From positions 1-64,000 of the forward strand of contig JAVYNU010000001.1 of NCBI GenBank assembly GCA_038735125.1: a DNA stretch of 64,000 bases, written 5' to 3'. This document shows, in pieces, positions 1 through 8,111 of this stretch. The notes below the pieces were generated by a model that was not told the DNA's origin, did not search any database, and worked only from the letters and a program-made list of their open reading frames with translations. The first letter of the stretch is position 1; every line of letters starts with the position of its first letter. The translations under genes were made by a program, and so were the position numbers. The stretch comes from Ignisphaera sp. GTDB taxonomy: Archaea; Thermoproteota; Thermoprotei_A; Sulfolobales; Ignisphaeraceae.

Positions 1-177
1 TGACTAACATAGCCTTTGAAACCATGAAACTCCCATAAGGGAGTAGAAAGTGTCTAATGCCATATCCATACACAATTGACTAACATAGCCTTTGAAACCA
101 TGAAACTCCCATAAGGGAGTAGAAAGTGTCTAATGCCATATCCATACACAATTGACTAACATAGCCTTTGAAACCAT
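1..177 (+). repeat. Same CRISPR spacer present three times in a row
   Basis: The 51-nt spacers at 51-101 and 127-177 are identical. Bases 1-25 match the last 25 nt of the same spacer, so at least three tandem spacer-repeat units are identical at the presumed leader-proximal side. This spacer is also the longest in the array. Tandem duplication of whole units by recombination between repeats is the simplest explanation. Confidence 0.95.
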
Positions 178-1588
178 GAAACTCCCATAAGGGAGTAGAA
201 AGATGAAAATATCACGCCCACTATCATTCACAATGACAATCATTCTGAAACTCCCATAAGGGAGTAGAAAGAGACTAGCTGGAGTCCAAAACGATGATCA
301 TCGGATATATATCCCATGAAACTCCCATAAGGGAGTAGAAAGTCTTTTTCACTTTAGCAAGTTTTAGGATCATTTCAGCAATGTGAAACTCCCATAAGGG
401 AGTAGAAAGTGTAATCTGGAACTAGCACAGTGTACACCTTTCTGTCGATTCTTATTTGAAACTCCCATAAGGGAGTAGAAAGTCTCATACAACCACAGGT
501 CTAACTCATAAACCTCAGTTGAAACTCCCATAAGGGAGTAGAAAGTCTTCAACATTAAAGACCTCTTCCACAGACCGCTTCACAACAACAGAAACTCCCA
601 TAAGGGAGTAGAAAGAAATATCATACCATCACCTTTGCTCTAAAGCTAAATTGTTTGAAACTCCCATAAGGGAGTAGAAAGAACTCTCTACACGACTCGG
701 GCAAAAAGTGAGCGTCCATATATCGAAACTCCCATAAGGGAGTAGAAAGTTTTAATGGCGCATGCAAGCCCCAGCAACTCTATCGAAGACAGGAAACTCC
801 CATAAGGGAGTAGAAAGTTCAGCATACTGTTTAACCATATCCCTAAACTCTTTTGTAACTGAAACTCCCATAAGGGAGTAGAAAGCTGTAAACAGACCAA
901 TGAAAAATGCTAGTGCAAGTGCAAAGCGGTATTGAAACTCCCATAAGGGAGTAGAAAGAATGTACACCACTGTAACTTGGATACCAAAACTAAACATAAC
1001 CATTCGAAACTCCCATAAGGGAGTAGAAAGTAAGCACGATGTGTGGGTAACAGAGATAAGGGTTAAGGATAAAAGAAACTCCCATAAGGGAGTAGAAAGT
1101 TTTCGCGGTCTTCGGAGGCGATAATGTGGGGGGTGAGAACGGTGGAAACTCCCATAAGGGAGTAGAAAGATGCACCACTTCAGAAACTGCTCCAGCATTT
1201 CAGAGTTATCCAAGAGAAACTCCCATAAGGGAGTAGAAAGTTCCACGCTCTGGAACCTGCTTCGGAATGATTATATATATCTCGTGAAACTCCCATAAGG
1301 GAGTAGAAAGGTTTCAAGTATTTTTGGTGGGTCGTTTGAGCTGAAGTAGATTTTCCGAAACTCCCATAAGGGAGTAGAAAGCATGTGGGGCAAGAACCAT
1401 TGATACGTTGAGAAATGCAATCCGAAACTCCCATAAGGGAGTAGAAAGTCTTCATAGTCTATCTCCATCTTCCACACAACATTTGATATAACATGAAACT
1501 CCCATAAGGGAGTAGAAAGATTTGCACATATGGTGCAAAAGTTGAGCCGAATATACTCTCAAGGAAACTCCCATAAGGGAGTAGAAAG
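1..1588 (+). CRISPR. CRISPR array, 23 identical 25-nt repeats, open at the left edge
   Basis: Twenty-three identical 25-nt repeats start at 26, 102, 178, 247, 318, 385, 458, 521, 591, 657, 725, 793, 861, 934, 1006, 1075, 1145, 1216, 1286, 1357, 1424, 1495 and 1564. Each begins GAAACTCCC, contains the perfect hairpin CTCCC-ATAA-GGGAG and ends GTAGAAAG. Spacers are 38-51 nt. Bases 1-25 are the end of another spacer, so the array continues left of the window. Crenarchaeal repeats usually end in GAAAG on the transcribed strand, and both leader-repeat units later in this window follow that rule. The leader should therefore lie to the left and transcription run on +. No repeat is degenerate, not even the last. 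Short reading frames across the array are repeat translations, not genes. Confidence 0.98.
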
Positions 1589-1590
1589 TT

Positions 1591-1725
1591 GATGGAGACT
1601 ACGAAATGCAAGAAATGAATGTGAGCCCCATAATAGAGAGATATGGGGAGATGGTCGACTCCTTACTAAAGGGGTGCATGCCAAGAAATGAAGAGGGGGT
1701 TGAGCAGACGAAGACTTTCCCTTAA
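1591..1725 (+). pseudogene. C-terminal remnant of an unidentified gene abutting the array
   Basis: Directly after the last repeat, an open frame of 44 codons (GAT at 1591 to TAA at 1723-1725) reads like ordinary protein (SPIIERYGEMVDSLLKG, then PRNEEGVEQTKTFP) but has no upstream part. The array appears to have joined, or been joined to, the 3' end of a former gene. I do not recognise the family. A small real ORF starting at an internal ATG is possible but less likely. Confidence 0.35.
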
Positions 1726-1748
1726 ATGTTAGAAGGAAAGGTTCTGAG

Positions 1749-2260
1749 CTACGACGGTTGATAGGCGTCTAAAGCAATTGCTGCAAAATAGCTAGCTTCT
1801 AGCAACGTTGCTGGCCTGTCCTCATTCCTCTCTAGCCCCTTTTCCCAGATTCGTAAGATTCTCTATAATATCGTTTAACTCCTCTTTGGCCTCAACCCCA
1901 TTTTTGTTGTGAGACTCATGAGAAAGTGTTGAGACGATAGATGTAACCATCAAATCTATATTTTCACAGCTGTGAGATGGGCAAACACGTCTCTATCTTC
2001 AGAAACCTAGGTGTGTCCAATCTCGTAGAGCCTGACATCATTGTTGCTGTCGCTACCCGGACTACCCAACTCAAAATCGTCTGAGTTGTGGAAGGCGAAT
2101 AGAGCTAATATGTAATAGCTGTCAATTCTTTCGCAGTTGAAAAACCCGTTGCACATAGCTGTCACAATTTGAGCTGTTGGCAGAAACGGGGTTTCCACAT
2201 AGACAATTTCAGCTCAGCCCGCTTCAAACTGGGCAGTCAATGATTGCAGCTCTAGCCGTT
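1749..2260 (-). pseudogene. Decayed minus-strand gene, at least three disruptions
   Basis: Pieces that read like protein lie head to tail on the minus strand in different frames. The first, about 2198 to 2010, contains PTAQIVTAMCNGFF and IDSYYILALFAFHN. The second, after a TAG at 2007-2009, contains EDRDVFAHLTAVKI. The third, from about 1950, contains KEELNDIIENLTNLGKG. The last, after a frame change, contains RPATLLEASYFAAIALDAYQ and ends at TAG 1749-1751. Stops and frameshifts separate them. RDVFAH fits the R-x4-H pattern of HEPN RNases, so a dead Csx1/Csm6-like accessory nuclease is possible, but only weakly supported. Confidence 0.45.
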
Positions 2261-2299
2261 AGAGACCCAGTCAAATACTTTCTCTGCAAAGACATGGGG

Positions 2300-3127
2300 A
2301 GCCCAGCAAAAGTTTTGGTTAATCAGCCAGCCTACCCCGCTTCTTGAACCCCACATCAAACGATGAAAAGCCATGTATATAAGCCATCTGACAAACAGAG
2401 CAGGCGGGGCGGCAGATGATGATAGCCCTACCAGCTGAGCTGTGATGTAGACCAGAACCGTGACGCCGCCCCAGAATATAGTACTATGCTAGTCCAGTCT
2501 ATAAAGTCTGCTGACAAATCTTGTTCGCAAACCCCGATCACATAGACCACACATAAACTCTACACATGAACTCGCTCATAGAGTCTGATGAAGCAACTCG
2601 ACGAAGTGGAACAACCGAGCCCCGCAAGGAACCCAGATTCCGTCTCTGTCTAGTAGATGCGATAGCGGCTCCAACTAGCTAGAGCTGTGACCAGGGTCTC
2701 CAGCAAGACAAACAAGAAATGCTACAACCTGCCACCACCATCGCACTACACAATGTTGCAGAGGACTGTGCTAAGACCGGCGACCCCAATAAGCTAAGCA
2801 AACCAAGCAAGAGACCAACTATCACCAACAAAGCAGTGGGCAGAGCATAAACAAAGATAGTCCAAGCACATCTGCTGTTACGTAGTACTAGCCCCAGCAC
2901 CCCACAATCACCTACCAAAACCAGGGAACCACCCCAGCAACAACCTCAAAACCCATTGCATCCCATCCACCATCTACAAAACAATTCACTGCATCAACAT
3001 ACATTGCATAGCATCACAATGCCACACCAAACAACAGCAATCCCAACAAAAACAATATACATCCCATGAGACGCTGTAGACCCACACCCCAACACACCCC
3101 ACACCACAAAACAACACAATTTTACAT
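2300..3127. other. Gene-poor stretch, G-poor on the plus strand
   Basis: I see no convincing gene. From about 2920 to 3127 the plus strand is very rich in A and C and poor in G, a composition also seen just outside the second leader copy near 16834-16900. One frame (2679-2918, minus) could encode a 79-aa peptide with a hydrophobic segment (TALLVIVGLLLGLLSLLG), but it is not supported by anything else. Confidence 0.4.
2679..2918 (-). CDS. Possible small membrane protein (doubtful)
   Basis: This 79-codon frame has one strongly hydrophobic stretch around residues 28-45 followed by SPVLAQ, which resembles a signal peptide or a single membrane helix. The rest is cysteine- and serine-rich and unlike a typical folded protein. 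The start is GTG or TTG-like and has no clear ribosome-binding site. It lies in decayed sequence between the array and the first leader copy. It may be a remnant or chance ORF; no family is recognised. Confidence 0.2.
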   Translation of the reverse strand: MVGDCGVLGLVLRNSRCAWTIFVYALPTALLVIVGLLLGLLSLLGSPVLAQSSATLCSAMVVAGCSISCLSCWRPWSQL

Positions 3128-3470
3128 ACCACAACAAAGAATAGAGTTTTAAGCTTTTCATTTCTTTCTATATTCTGTACATACAGTGCTGGGTTTGCAA
3201 AGATATTTAAGGGCTTTAAAAGCTTTTATCACTTCGTGAGAACAATCTCTGTGTACACAATTTTGTCAACTCCTTCTCAAAACTCTTTATGGTGTTCATT
3301 GCAATAGCTGTATTGTAGCTATGGTCTCTTCAGATCATTGATGTTCTATGGCAATCGCATGGCGATTAACGCTAATCTGCTTAAAAGCTTTTATACCCCA
3401 TTCAATCAGAAATGTATTGAACTGCTTCGAATCCACAAATGGAGACTCTCATCCAAGAGAACCAAGCACA
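3128..3470 (+). promoter_or_regulatory. CRISPR leader, left copy (second repeat family)
   Basis: This stretch of about 340 bp matches, in inverted orientation, 16492-16833, with near-identity over the last ~105 bp and an overall match that looks about 85-90% by eye. It ends exactly where a CRISPR repeat begins (3471), which is why I call it a leader. A TATA-like element, TTAAAAGCTTTTATA, lies about 70-90 bp before the repeat. It points rightwards, towards the 3' end of the csx1 gene. Confidence 0.85.
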
Positions 3471-3494
3471 GAATCCGATAAATGGAATTGAAAG
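3471..3494 (+). CRISPR. Single CRISPR repeat after the left leader
   Basis: A 24-nt repeat begins GAATCCGATAAATGG and ends AATTGAAAG. It is identical to the leader-adjacent repeat of the right unit (16468-16491, minus). No second repeat or spacer follows; sequence to 3605 is unique and shows no gene. This is a leader plus one repeat, either an eroded array or one that has not yet gained spacers. The repeat differs from that of the 1-1588 array. Confidence 0.85.
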
Positions 3495-3605
3495 ACAGAA
3501 ATGCTTAGAGTTTGACTCATGGTAGACAAGGGCATTCAACTCTCCTTCTGCAACGTGTTATTGAGGGCTTATACTGAGTTTGCTGAAGTCTGCGTCGCTA
3601 TGGCC

Positions 3606-5222
3606 TTAGTCGCCTTTCGCAATTATCTCGTTGACGAGTTCTAGACATGCTGGTATATAGCGTATGTAGATCTTCTCGTTCTGCTTCTTTACCTCTACAA
3701 TATTTCTTTCCAACCCGGCGTGCGCATAGAAGTGTCTCTCGTTGGCTTGGCATCTCTGCTCGGGCCTGCTTCTCGCTTTGTGCTCTGCTTCCATGAGTAC
3801 TTCTCTCAGCTTCTCCCTCGCTATGGCATCTTCAAGGCTCATATTGAGGACTTGGATTATGGTGTTGTAGACTAGTGGCTTGGACAGGTCTACTCCCAGC
3901 GTCTCGAGGGCATTCACATGCTTTTCAATGTCTTGCACTTCGTACATGAGGATCTTCGATGCTATTCTACTGAGCCCCAGCTCCCCACCCAGCTTCTCCA
4001 ACAGCTCTAGCTCAACCCAGCCCTCCCCAGCTTTGAAGTCGAGCTTGATGGCCTCCCTTAGCCTCTTCAGCAATCTCAGAGCTGAGAGCAGGTCCACAAC
4101 CCCTGGGGTTACTGCATACTTGTGCTCAACTGTAACCGAGTCTCCCTCTAGCCTCACACTCCTAGAGTATAGAGCGTCCTTGACCTTGCCCTCGAGGCTG
4201 GATATATCCCTCTCGAGCTCTCCCAGGTCTAAGCCGGCCATCCTCGTTAATATGTATAGAACGAGTCCATAGCTAGACGCCCTTGTAAGAGCGTTCACCA
4301 AGTCTGTGTAGCTTTTGGAGGTGTAGTCGATGAGCTTGCTCAGCTCCTGAATCTCCTTCGGCGGCTCAACCCTCTCGAGCGCTCTCGGCTTTAACTCCTC
4401 CATGGAAAGGTCGCTGACTGTTGACTCGAAGAGCTCCAGCGGCTTCTCCTCATACGTTCTAAGCTCGACTAGGTGGATGTGTGAGGACTGGCCTGGCTCT
4501 TGTACCGGATCGCTATTCACAACAGCTACCACCACTTTCTTCCCCCTCAGCGCACTATAAAGCCTTATGGACTTGTGAACAGCCTCTCTGCCAAGCACCG
4601 GAAGGTAGTTTACACCATGGCTTATGTCTAGCACCACCAGGTCTGGGTCTACACAATTGAGAGCATCTGCTAAATCGATTAACAACGCGGCATATGTGTT
4701 GAGCGGCGACCCCCTATAGACAAACCTCCTAAGGTTAGAACATGCCCTGTACACACCAATACCTGGAAGCACACTAACGCTTGCAGCAAGCTGCTCACCT
4801 ACCTCCTTAGTGTACATGTCTGTGAATCTCTCTAGAACCCACCTAGCCACCTCCACAACATCATTGTACTCGATATGGTCACTACACAGAGATCCCTCGA
4901 CACGCCTGCCCACCTCCTCAACGAGCTTAGCCCTTGGATCGCCCTCAACAGCCTTACCTGGTTGCTTACCCGAGCTGGGCCTCGGCGGGGTTGCAAGCGT
5001 GTCCAGGCCATAGATCCTCAGATGCGGCTCGAAGCCCAGCCTCTTCAAGGCAACCGCTTCAACAATAGTCGTTGAGTAGGAATCTATACCCTCCCCCGGC
5101 ACCCAACAACTAGGCTTACCCACACACCTCTTGTCATTGGGCACCACAGGGATGTATCTAGCTCTGTGCCACCCACCAGGGTAGCCCCACAAACCAATTA
5201 CCAGTACATTGATATTCGTCAT
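3606..5222 (-). CDS. csx1: Csx1-family CARF-HEPN nuclease of the type III system
   Basis: Csx1-type proteins bind cyclic oligoadenylate made by Cas10 through an N-terminal CARF domain and cut RNA with a C-terminal HEPN domain. Here the CARF region starts NVLVIGLWGYPGGW and contains VLDISHGVNYLP, typical of the Csx1/MJ1666 group. The HEPN motif RHFYAH (R-x4-H, Arg at about 496 and His at about 501 of 538) is intact, followed by AGLERN. I prefer the ATG at 5222, giving MTNINVLVIG; a longer frame from 5264 overlaps the upstream cas7 and adds 14 residues not expected in the family. It is the last gene of the effector operon, 13 bp after cas7. Activity is inferred, not shown. Confidence 0.88.
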   Translation of the reverse strand: MTNINVLVIGLWGYPGGWHRARYIPVVPNDKRCVGKPSCWVPGEGIDSYSTTIVEAVALKRLGFEPHLRIYGLDTLATPPRPSSGKQPGKAVEGDPRAKLVEEVGRRVEGSLCSDHIEYNDVVEVARWVLERFTDMYTKEVGEQLAASVSVLPGIGVYRACSNLRRFVYRGSPLNTYAALLIDLADALNCVDPDLVVLDISHGVNYLPVLGREAVHKSIRLYSALRGKKVVVAVVNSDPVQEPGQSSHIHLVELRTYEEKPLELFESTVSDLSMEELKPRALERVEPPKEIQELSKLIDYTSKSYTDLVNALTRASSYGLVLYILTRMAGLDLGELERDISSLEGKVKDALYSRSVRLEGDSVTVEHKYAVTPGVVDLLSALRLLKRLREAIKLDFKAGEGWVELELLEKLGGELGLSRIASKILMYEVQDIEKHVNALETLGVDLSKPLVYNTIIQVLNMSLEDAIAREKLREVLMEAEHKARSRPEQRCQANERHFYAHAGLERNIVEVKKQNEKIYIRYIPACLELVNEIIAKGD

Positions 5223-5235
5223 GGCGCTATCGCGA

Positions 5236-6198
5236 CTAGGCGAACTCTTTAAGCAGTTCGCCAAGAGGTTTCTGAGCTAGGTTCTCGATATTTATCAGCG
5301 CATCAAGTAGTTTTGTTTTGTCGTTAATGGTATTCAGATCTATGTATATCCCTCTACTGTTTTCAAGATCTAGGAAAAGCTTGCCAACACCTATGGACTT
5401 TGCACCTCCAATAGATATCCCCACCTTGTTTAGATATTCTAGCACAGCTCTAAGTATTCTAAGTTCTGGGCCACCTCTTACAACATTCTTTATGGTTATA
5501 TCTATCGATAGAGAGTCTAATGCTGCGTACTCTCGTGTGTATAGCCGTTGGGGCATTGCTGTAGAGCTCTGGCGAGAGATAGATACATGGGTAACAGTAT
5601 GCGTAGAAACTATGTGTGGCTCTACCCTAAGCACAGATATCTTGGATCCTAGACCAGGGCCTCCGAAGAGCCTGCATATCGGGCACAGAGCTGAGAGCAC
5701 TGGCTCTAGCTCTCTAGGCATTTTGTCGAGGCTATCAACACCCCCCATTATATTCGAAATCTCTGTAGCGGCATCATCGGTTAAGAAATGCCTGTAGAGA
5801 TCTCTGTTACTGGTTAATACCTTGACTAAGTTCTTGACGAGGCTTAGGTACTCATCTCCGCGGGGAGAACATATATGTCTGATTATATCTTCCTCAGGTT
5901 CGCAGTGTGCCTCAGCGAAGATCCTGTCGGCTATGTCTCCAAATGCGTTGAGAGACACCTTGGCAATGGATTCTGCAGCTGATCTGAGAGCCCCTATGAA
6001 ACTCGATGCAGGTATGTAGATCTCGCCGCCAACTCTGAATACGGGGGTGTATGCCGCCCCCCTCTCTGAGGCTATATGCACTAGCCCAAGACTGTTAAGG
6101 GGCTTGAACACCAGCTTTAGGTAGAGCACAGTGTTCAGCTTTTTCTCTCGCTCAATAAACTCTCTCAGCCTATTACCAACAATGTTGGCGTCTATCAC
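5236..6198 (-). CDS. Cas7-like RAMP subunit (Csm3-type) lacking the catalytic Asp
   Basis: A 320-aa RAMP of the Csm3/Cas7 superfamily and part of the effector backbone that holds crRNA. It shows the family signature IYIPASSFIGALRS, the block CRLFGGPGLGSKIS around residues 173-187 and a C-terminal glycine-rich loop SIGGAKSIGVGKLF. Where other Cas7s carry an aspartate just before the IPASS motif, this protein reads RGAAYTPVF, so it probably does not cut target RNA. GTG start at 6198 follows GGTGGTG. It sits 1 bp after the Csx10-like gene. Likely an end or insert subunit. Confidence 0.88.
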   Translation of the reverse strand: MIDANIVGNRLREFIEREKKLNTVLYLKLVFKPLNSLGLVHIASERGAAYTPVFRVGGEIYIPASSFIGALRSAAESIAKVSLNAFGDIADRIFAEAHCEPEEDIIRHICSPRGDEYLSLVKNLVKVLTSNRDLYRHFLTDDAATEISNIMGGVDSLDKMPRELEPVLSALCPICRLFGGPGLGSKISVLRVEPHIVSTHTVTHVSISRQSSTAMPQRLYTREYAALDSLSIDITIKNVVRGGPELRILRAVLEYLNKVGISIGGAKSIGVGKLFLDLENSRGIYIDLNTINDKTKLLDALINIENLAQKPLGELLKEFA

Positions 6199-6199
6199 T

Positions 6200-7393
6200 T
6201 TACACCACCTCTACAAAATCTTGTCTAATGAGCTTGGCGAAGTTGAATCCCTGAGACGATAAGCTGTTGAATCCTGTCGCTACTGTATAGGCTAGAAGCT
6301 CATGGTTGTACACACGCAGTATCTCAGCCACAGCCAGGGTTCCAGGGCTATTAACCTCCACAGGCAACTTTGGTAGCCCAGTTCTATAAGACCACCCATA
6401 ATACTTTGTTGTGTGTCTGCCGATAACAGCGCGAATCTTTATCACAGCAGCTGTTGATCCAAAGACCTTCACAGTTATTTCGTCGCCTGTCACCACAGGT
6501 CCTGGCACACCATCTATGTTTAGCATTGGTGACGCTGCGTAGAGTACATATAGTTTGTTGTCTAGGTCAAATGGGTCAATGACTTTTGATTGGTCTATAC
6601 TCTCTATGCATAGTCTCGATATCCCGAATCCTCGCCCACCACCTCTGCCAACTCTAACAACTAGGCAACTCTTATCATAGGATTTGAGCGCGTCAGCTAT
6701 AGGCGAACCACTTTGAGTCGCTATAAGCCCTACAAACATGTTGCCAGGCTCTATGTACTCGTATGCATAGAGAGCCCCCGAAGCCGCGCTTCTGCGGGCT
6801 CTATCAACAGCTGTCTCTACGTAGATACTTGTGCTCGGCTCCGATACCACCCATCCACCAGCATCCCTAACTATTGTGTTTCCACAGGCACTTTTCATCT
6901 CCGTAGAGGACTTTAGCACCTCAATTGGGTTGCTAACAGCGTTTTTGAATGCCTTTACATCTGTGATGAGTGTGACATTAAATATCAGCTCCTTCAGAGC
7001 TTCTTCCACGCCATATTTCCCTGTTTCAATGTATTGTAGGAGCCTGTCTATGCCGAAGCTCAGCACCCTGGGGGATCCAGTCGCGTGCTTGAACATAAAT
7101 GTGAGTGCATGTGCAAATGCCACGTCTTTGATTGGTATAGCTGTATCGGCTTTTTCGCGGGGCACATGTAGAGCCGGGGTCACACTGTGGCTTGGATTTA
7201 GAGACTCGCGGTGAGCGTCTGCACTTGTTATAGCGTTTTCGCTTAGAAGCTGTGAGAATAGAGCGCCTCTAACCACCGAGCCCAATATGTATTTGGATAC
7301 GGTGGTGTAGCTCATGCCTCTGTAGCCCTGGGCGGAGGTCACGATGGCAGGCGTCAACAGCTCTAGTCTATACCTATATAACCCTATCTCCAT
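6200..7393 (-). CDS. csx10: Csx10/Cas5-like RAMP of a type III-D-like complex
   Basis: This RAMP of about 397 aa resembles Csx10, the Cas5-type subunit of III-D effectors that caps the 5' handle end of crRNA. The N-terminal half carries LELLTPAIVTSAQGY and an insert with several cysteines. A central block reads VDRARRSAASGALYAYEYIE then PGNMFVGLIA, followed by the glycine loop VGRGGGRGFGISRL. I choose ATG 7393 because AGGAGGTG lies just upstream; GTG 7399 is possible. It stands between two Cas7 genes with 1-10 bp gaps. The subtype assignment rests mainly on this gene and on the several separate Cas7s. Confidence 0.75.
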   Translation of the reverse strand: MEIGLYRYRLELLTPAIVTSAQGYRGMSYTTVSKYILGSVVRGALFSQLLSENAITSADAHRESLNPSHSVTPALHVPREKADTAIPIKDVAFAHALTFMFKHATGSPRVLSFGIDRLLQYIETGKYGVEEALKELIFNVTLITDVKAFKNAVSNPIEVLKSSTEMKSACGNTIVRDAGGWVVSEPSTSIYVETAVDRARRSAASGALYAYEYIEPGNMFVGLIATQSGSPIADALKSYDKSCLVVRVGRGGGRGFGISRLCIESIDQSKVIDPFDLDNKLYVLYAASPMLNIDGVPGPVVTGDEITVKVFGSTAAVIKIRAVIGRHTTKYYGWSYRTGLPKLPVEVNSPGTLAVAEILRVYNHELLAYTVATGFNSLSSQGFNFAKLIRQDFVEVV

Positions 7394-7402
7394 ATCCACC
7401 TC

Positions 7403-8107
7403 CTAAGAAACCTGGGTAACGGAGAGCACGTATTTTACATTCTCATCTTCTGCAATGTCCGGGGGCTCAATCTTTAAGATGTAGCTCTTTGCCGACGACC
7501 TTCTACCCACATACTTGTAGCGTAGCATAGCTATCGCTATGGTTAGTAGCCTAGCCACATCAGTAAGTTCGCTGAAATCGGCTGACTCGTACATTATCTC
7601 CCCATAGAACAGGGTTGCTGGGGCAACCCTAAGCTCTTTGAACAAAGCTCCTTTGGCAGCTCTAGCACATCTGTCGTCTAGCCTCACATGGGGCTCGATA
7701 TAGGTACTTGGAGACAGTAGAGTGCTGTCCTTGAACAGATAGGCCATTGGCTCATCGTTTGCCAGTGCCTTAGCCGACTCCACATCTTTAACTGGGTAGA
7801 GAGGGCCGAACATGGTTGGCGACGGCACTACAGCAACTTTGTCGCTAAATGGTGTTAGGGGCCCAAATACCTTCAATATGATGTCTCTGCTCTGCACAAT
7901 GCCTACTCTAGTGAGGTGGTCAAAAACCTCCTCAGCTGCTCTCCTCAGAACCCCCTTGATGTAGGTGTGCGGTATGCAGAGAACCTCGCCTCCTCGTGCA
8001 TGCCTACAGGCTGTTGTAACAACATTTGCTTCGAGAAGCCCTTTGCCACTGCCCCACAGCCCACCACCCTCAAGCTTGAGCAAATAACATATTCTGAGAC
8101 GAGCCAT
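7403..8107 (-). CDS. Small Cas7-like RAMP subunit
   Basis: A RAMP of about 234 aa, shorter than the other Cas7s here. It starts MARLRICYLLKLEGGGLWGS and contains VLCIPHTYIKGVLRRAAEE, the counterpart of the IPGSSLKG motif. The position of the cleavage aspartate is occupied by LLEANVV, so it is probably not catalytic. I choose the ATG at 8107, preceded by GGGGGTTG, over a start at 8122 that would overlap cas10. It follows cas10 by 4 bp and may serve as the Cas7 next to Cas10 or as a cap subunit. Confidence 0.82.
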   Translation of the reverse strand: MARLRICYLLKLEGGGLWGSGKGLLEANVVTTACRHARGGEVLCIPHTYIKGVLRRAAEEVFDHLTRVGIVQSRDIILKVFGPLTPFSDKVAVVPSPTMFGPLYPVKDVESAKALANDEPMAYLFKDSTLLSPSTYIEPHVRLDDRCARAAKGALFKELRVAPATLFYGEIMYESADFSELTDVARLLTIAIAMLRYKYVGRRSSAKSYILKIEPPDIAEDENVKYVLSVTQVS

Positions 8108-8111
8108 TGCA

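Noticed and set aside
370-1477. Several 60-164 codon open frames across the array
   Set aside because: Each repeats STPLWEF, FYSLMGVS or FLLPYGSF, which are translations of the CRISPR repeat in three frames; not genes.
3880-4272. Plus-strand open frames inside the cas operon and other long genes
   Set aside because: They lie opposite well-supported minus-strand genes with family motifs and show no motif of their own.
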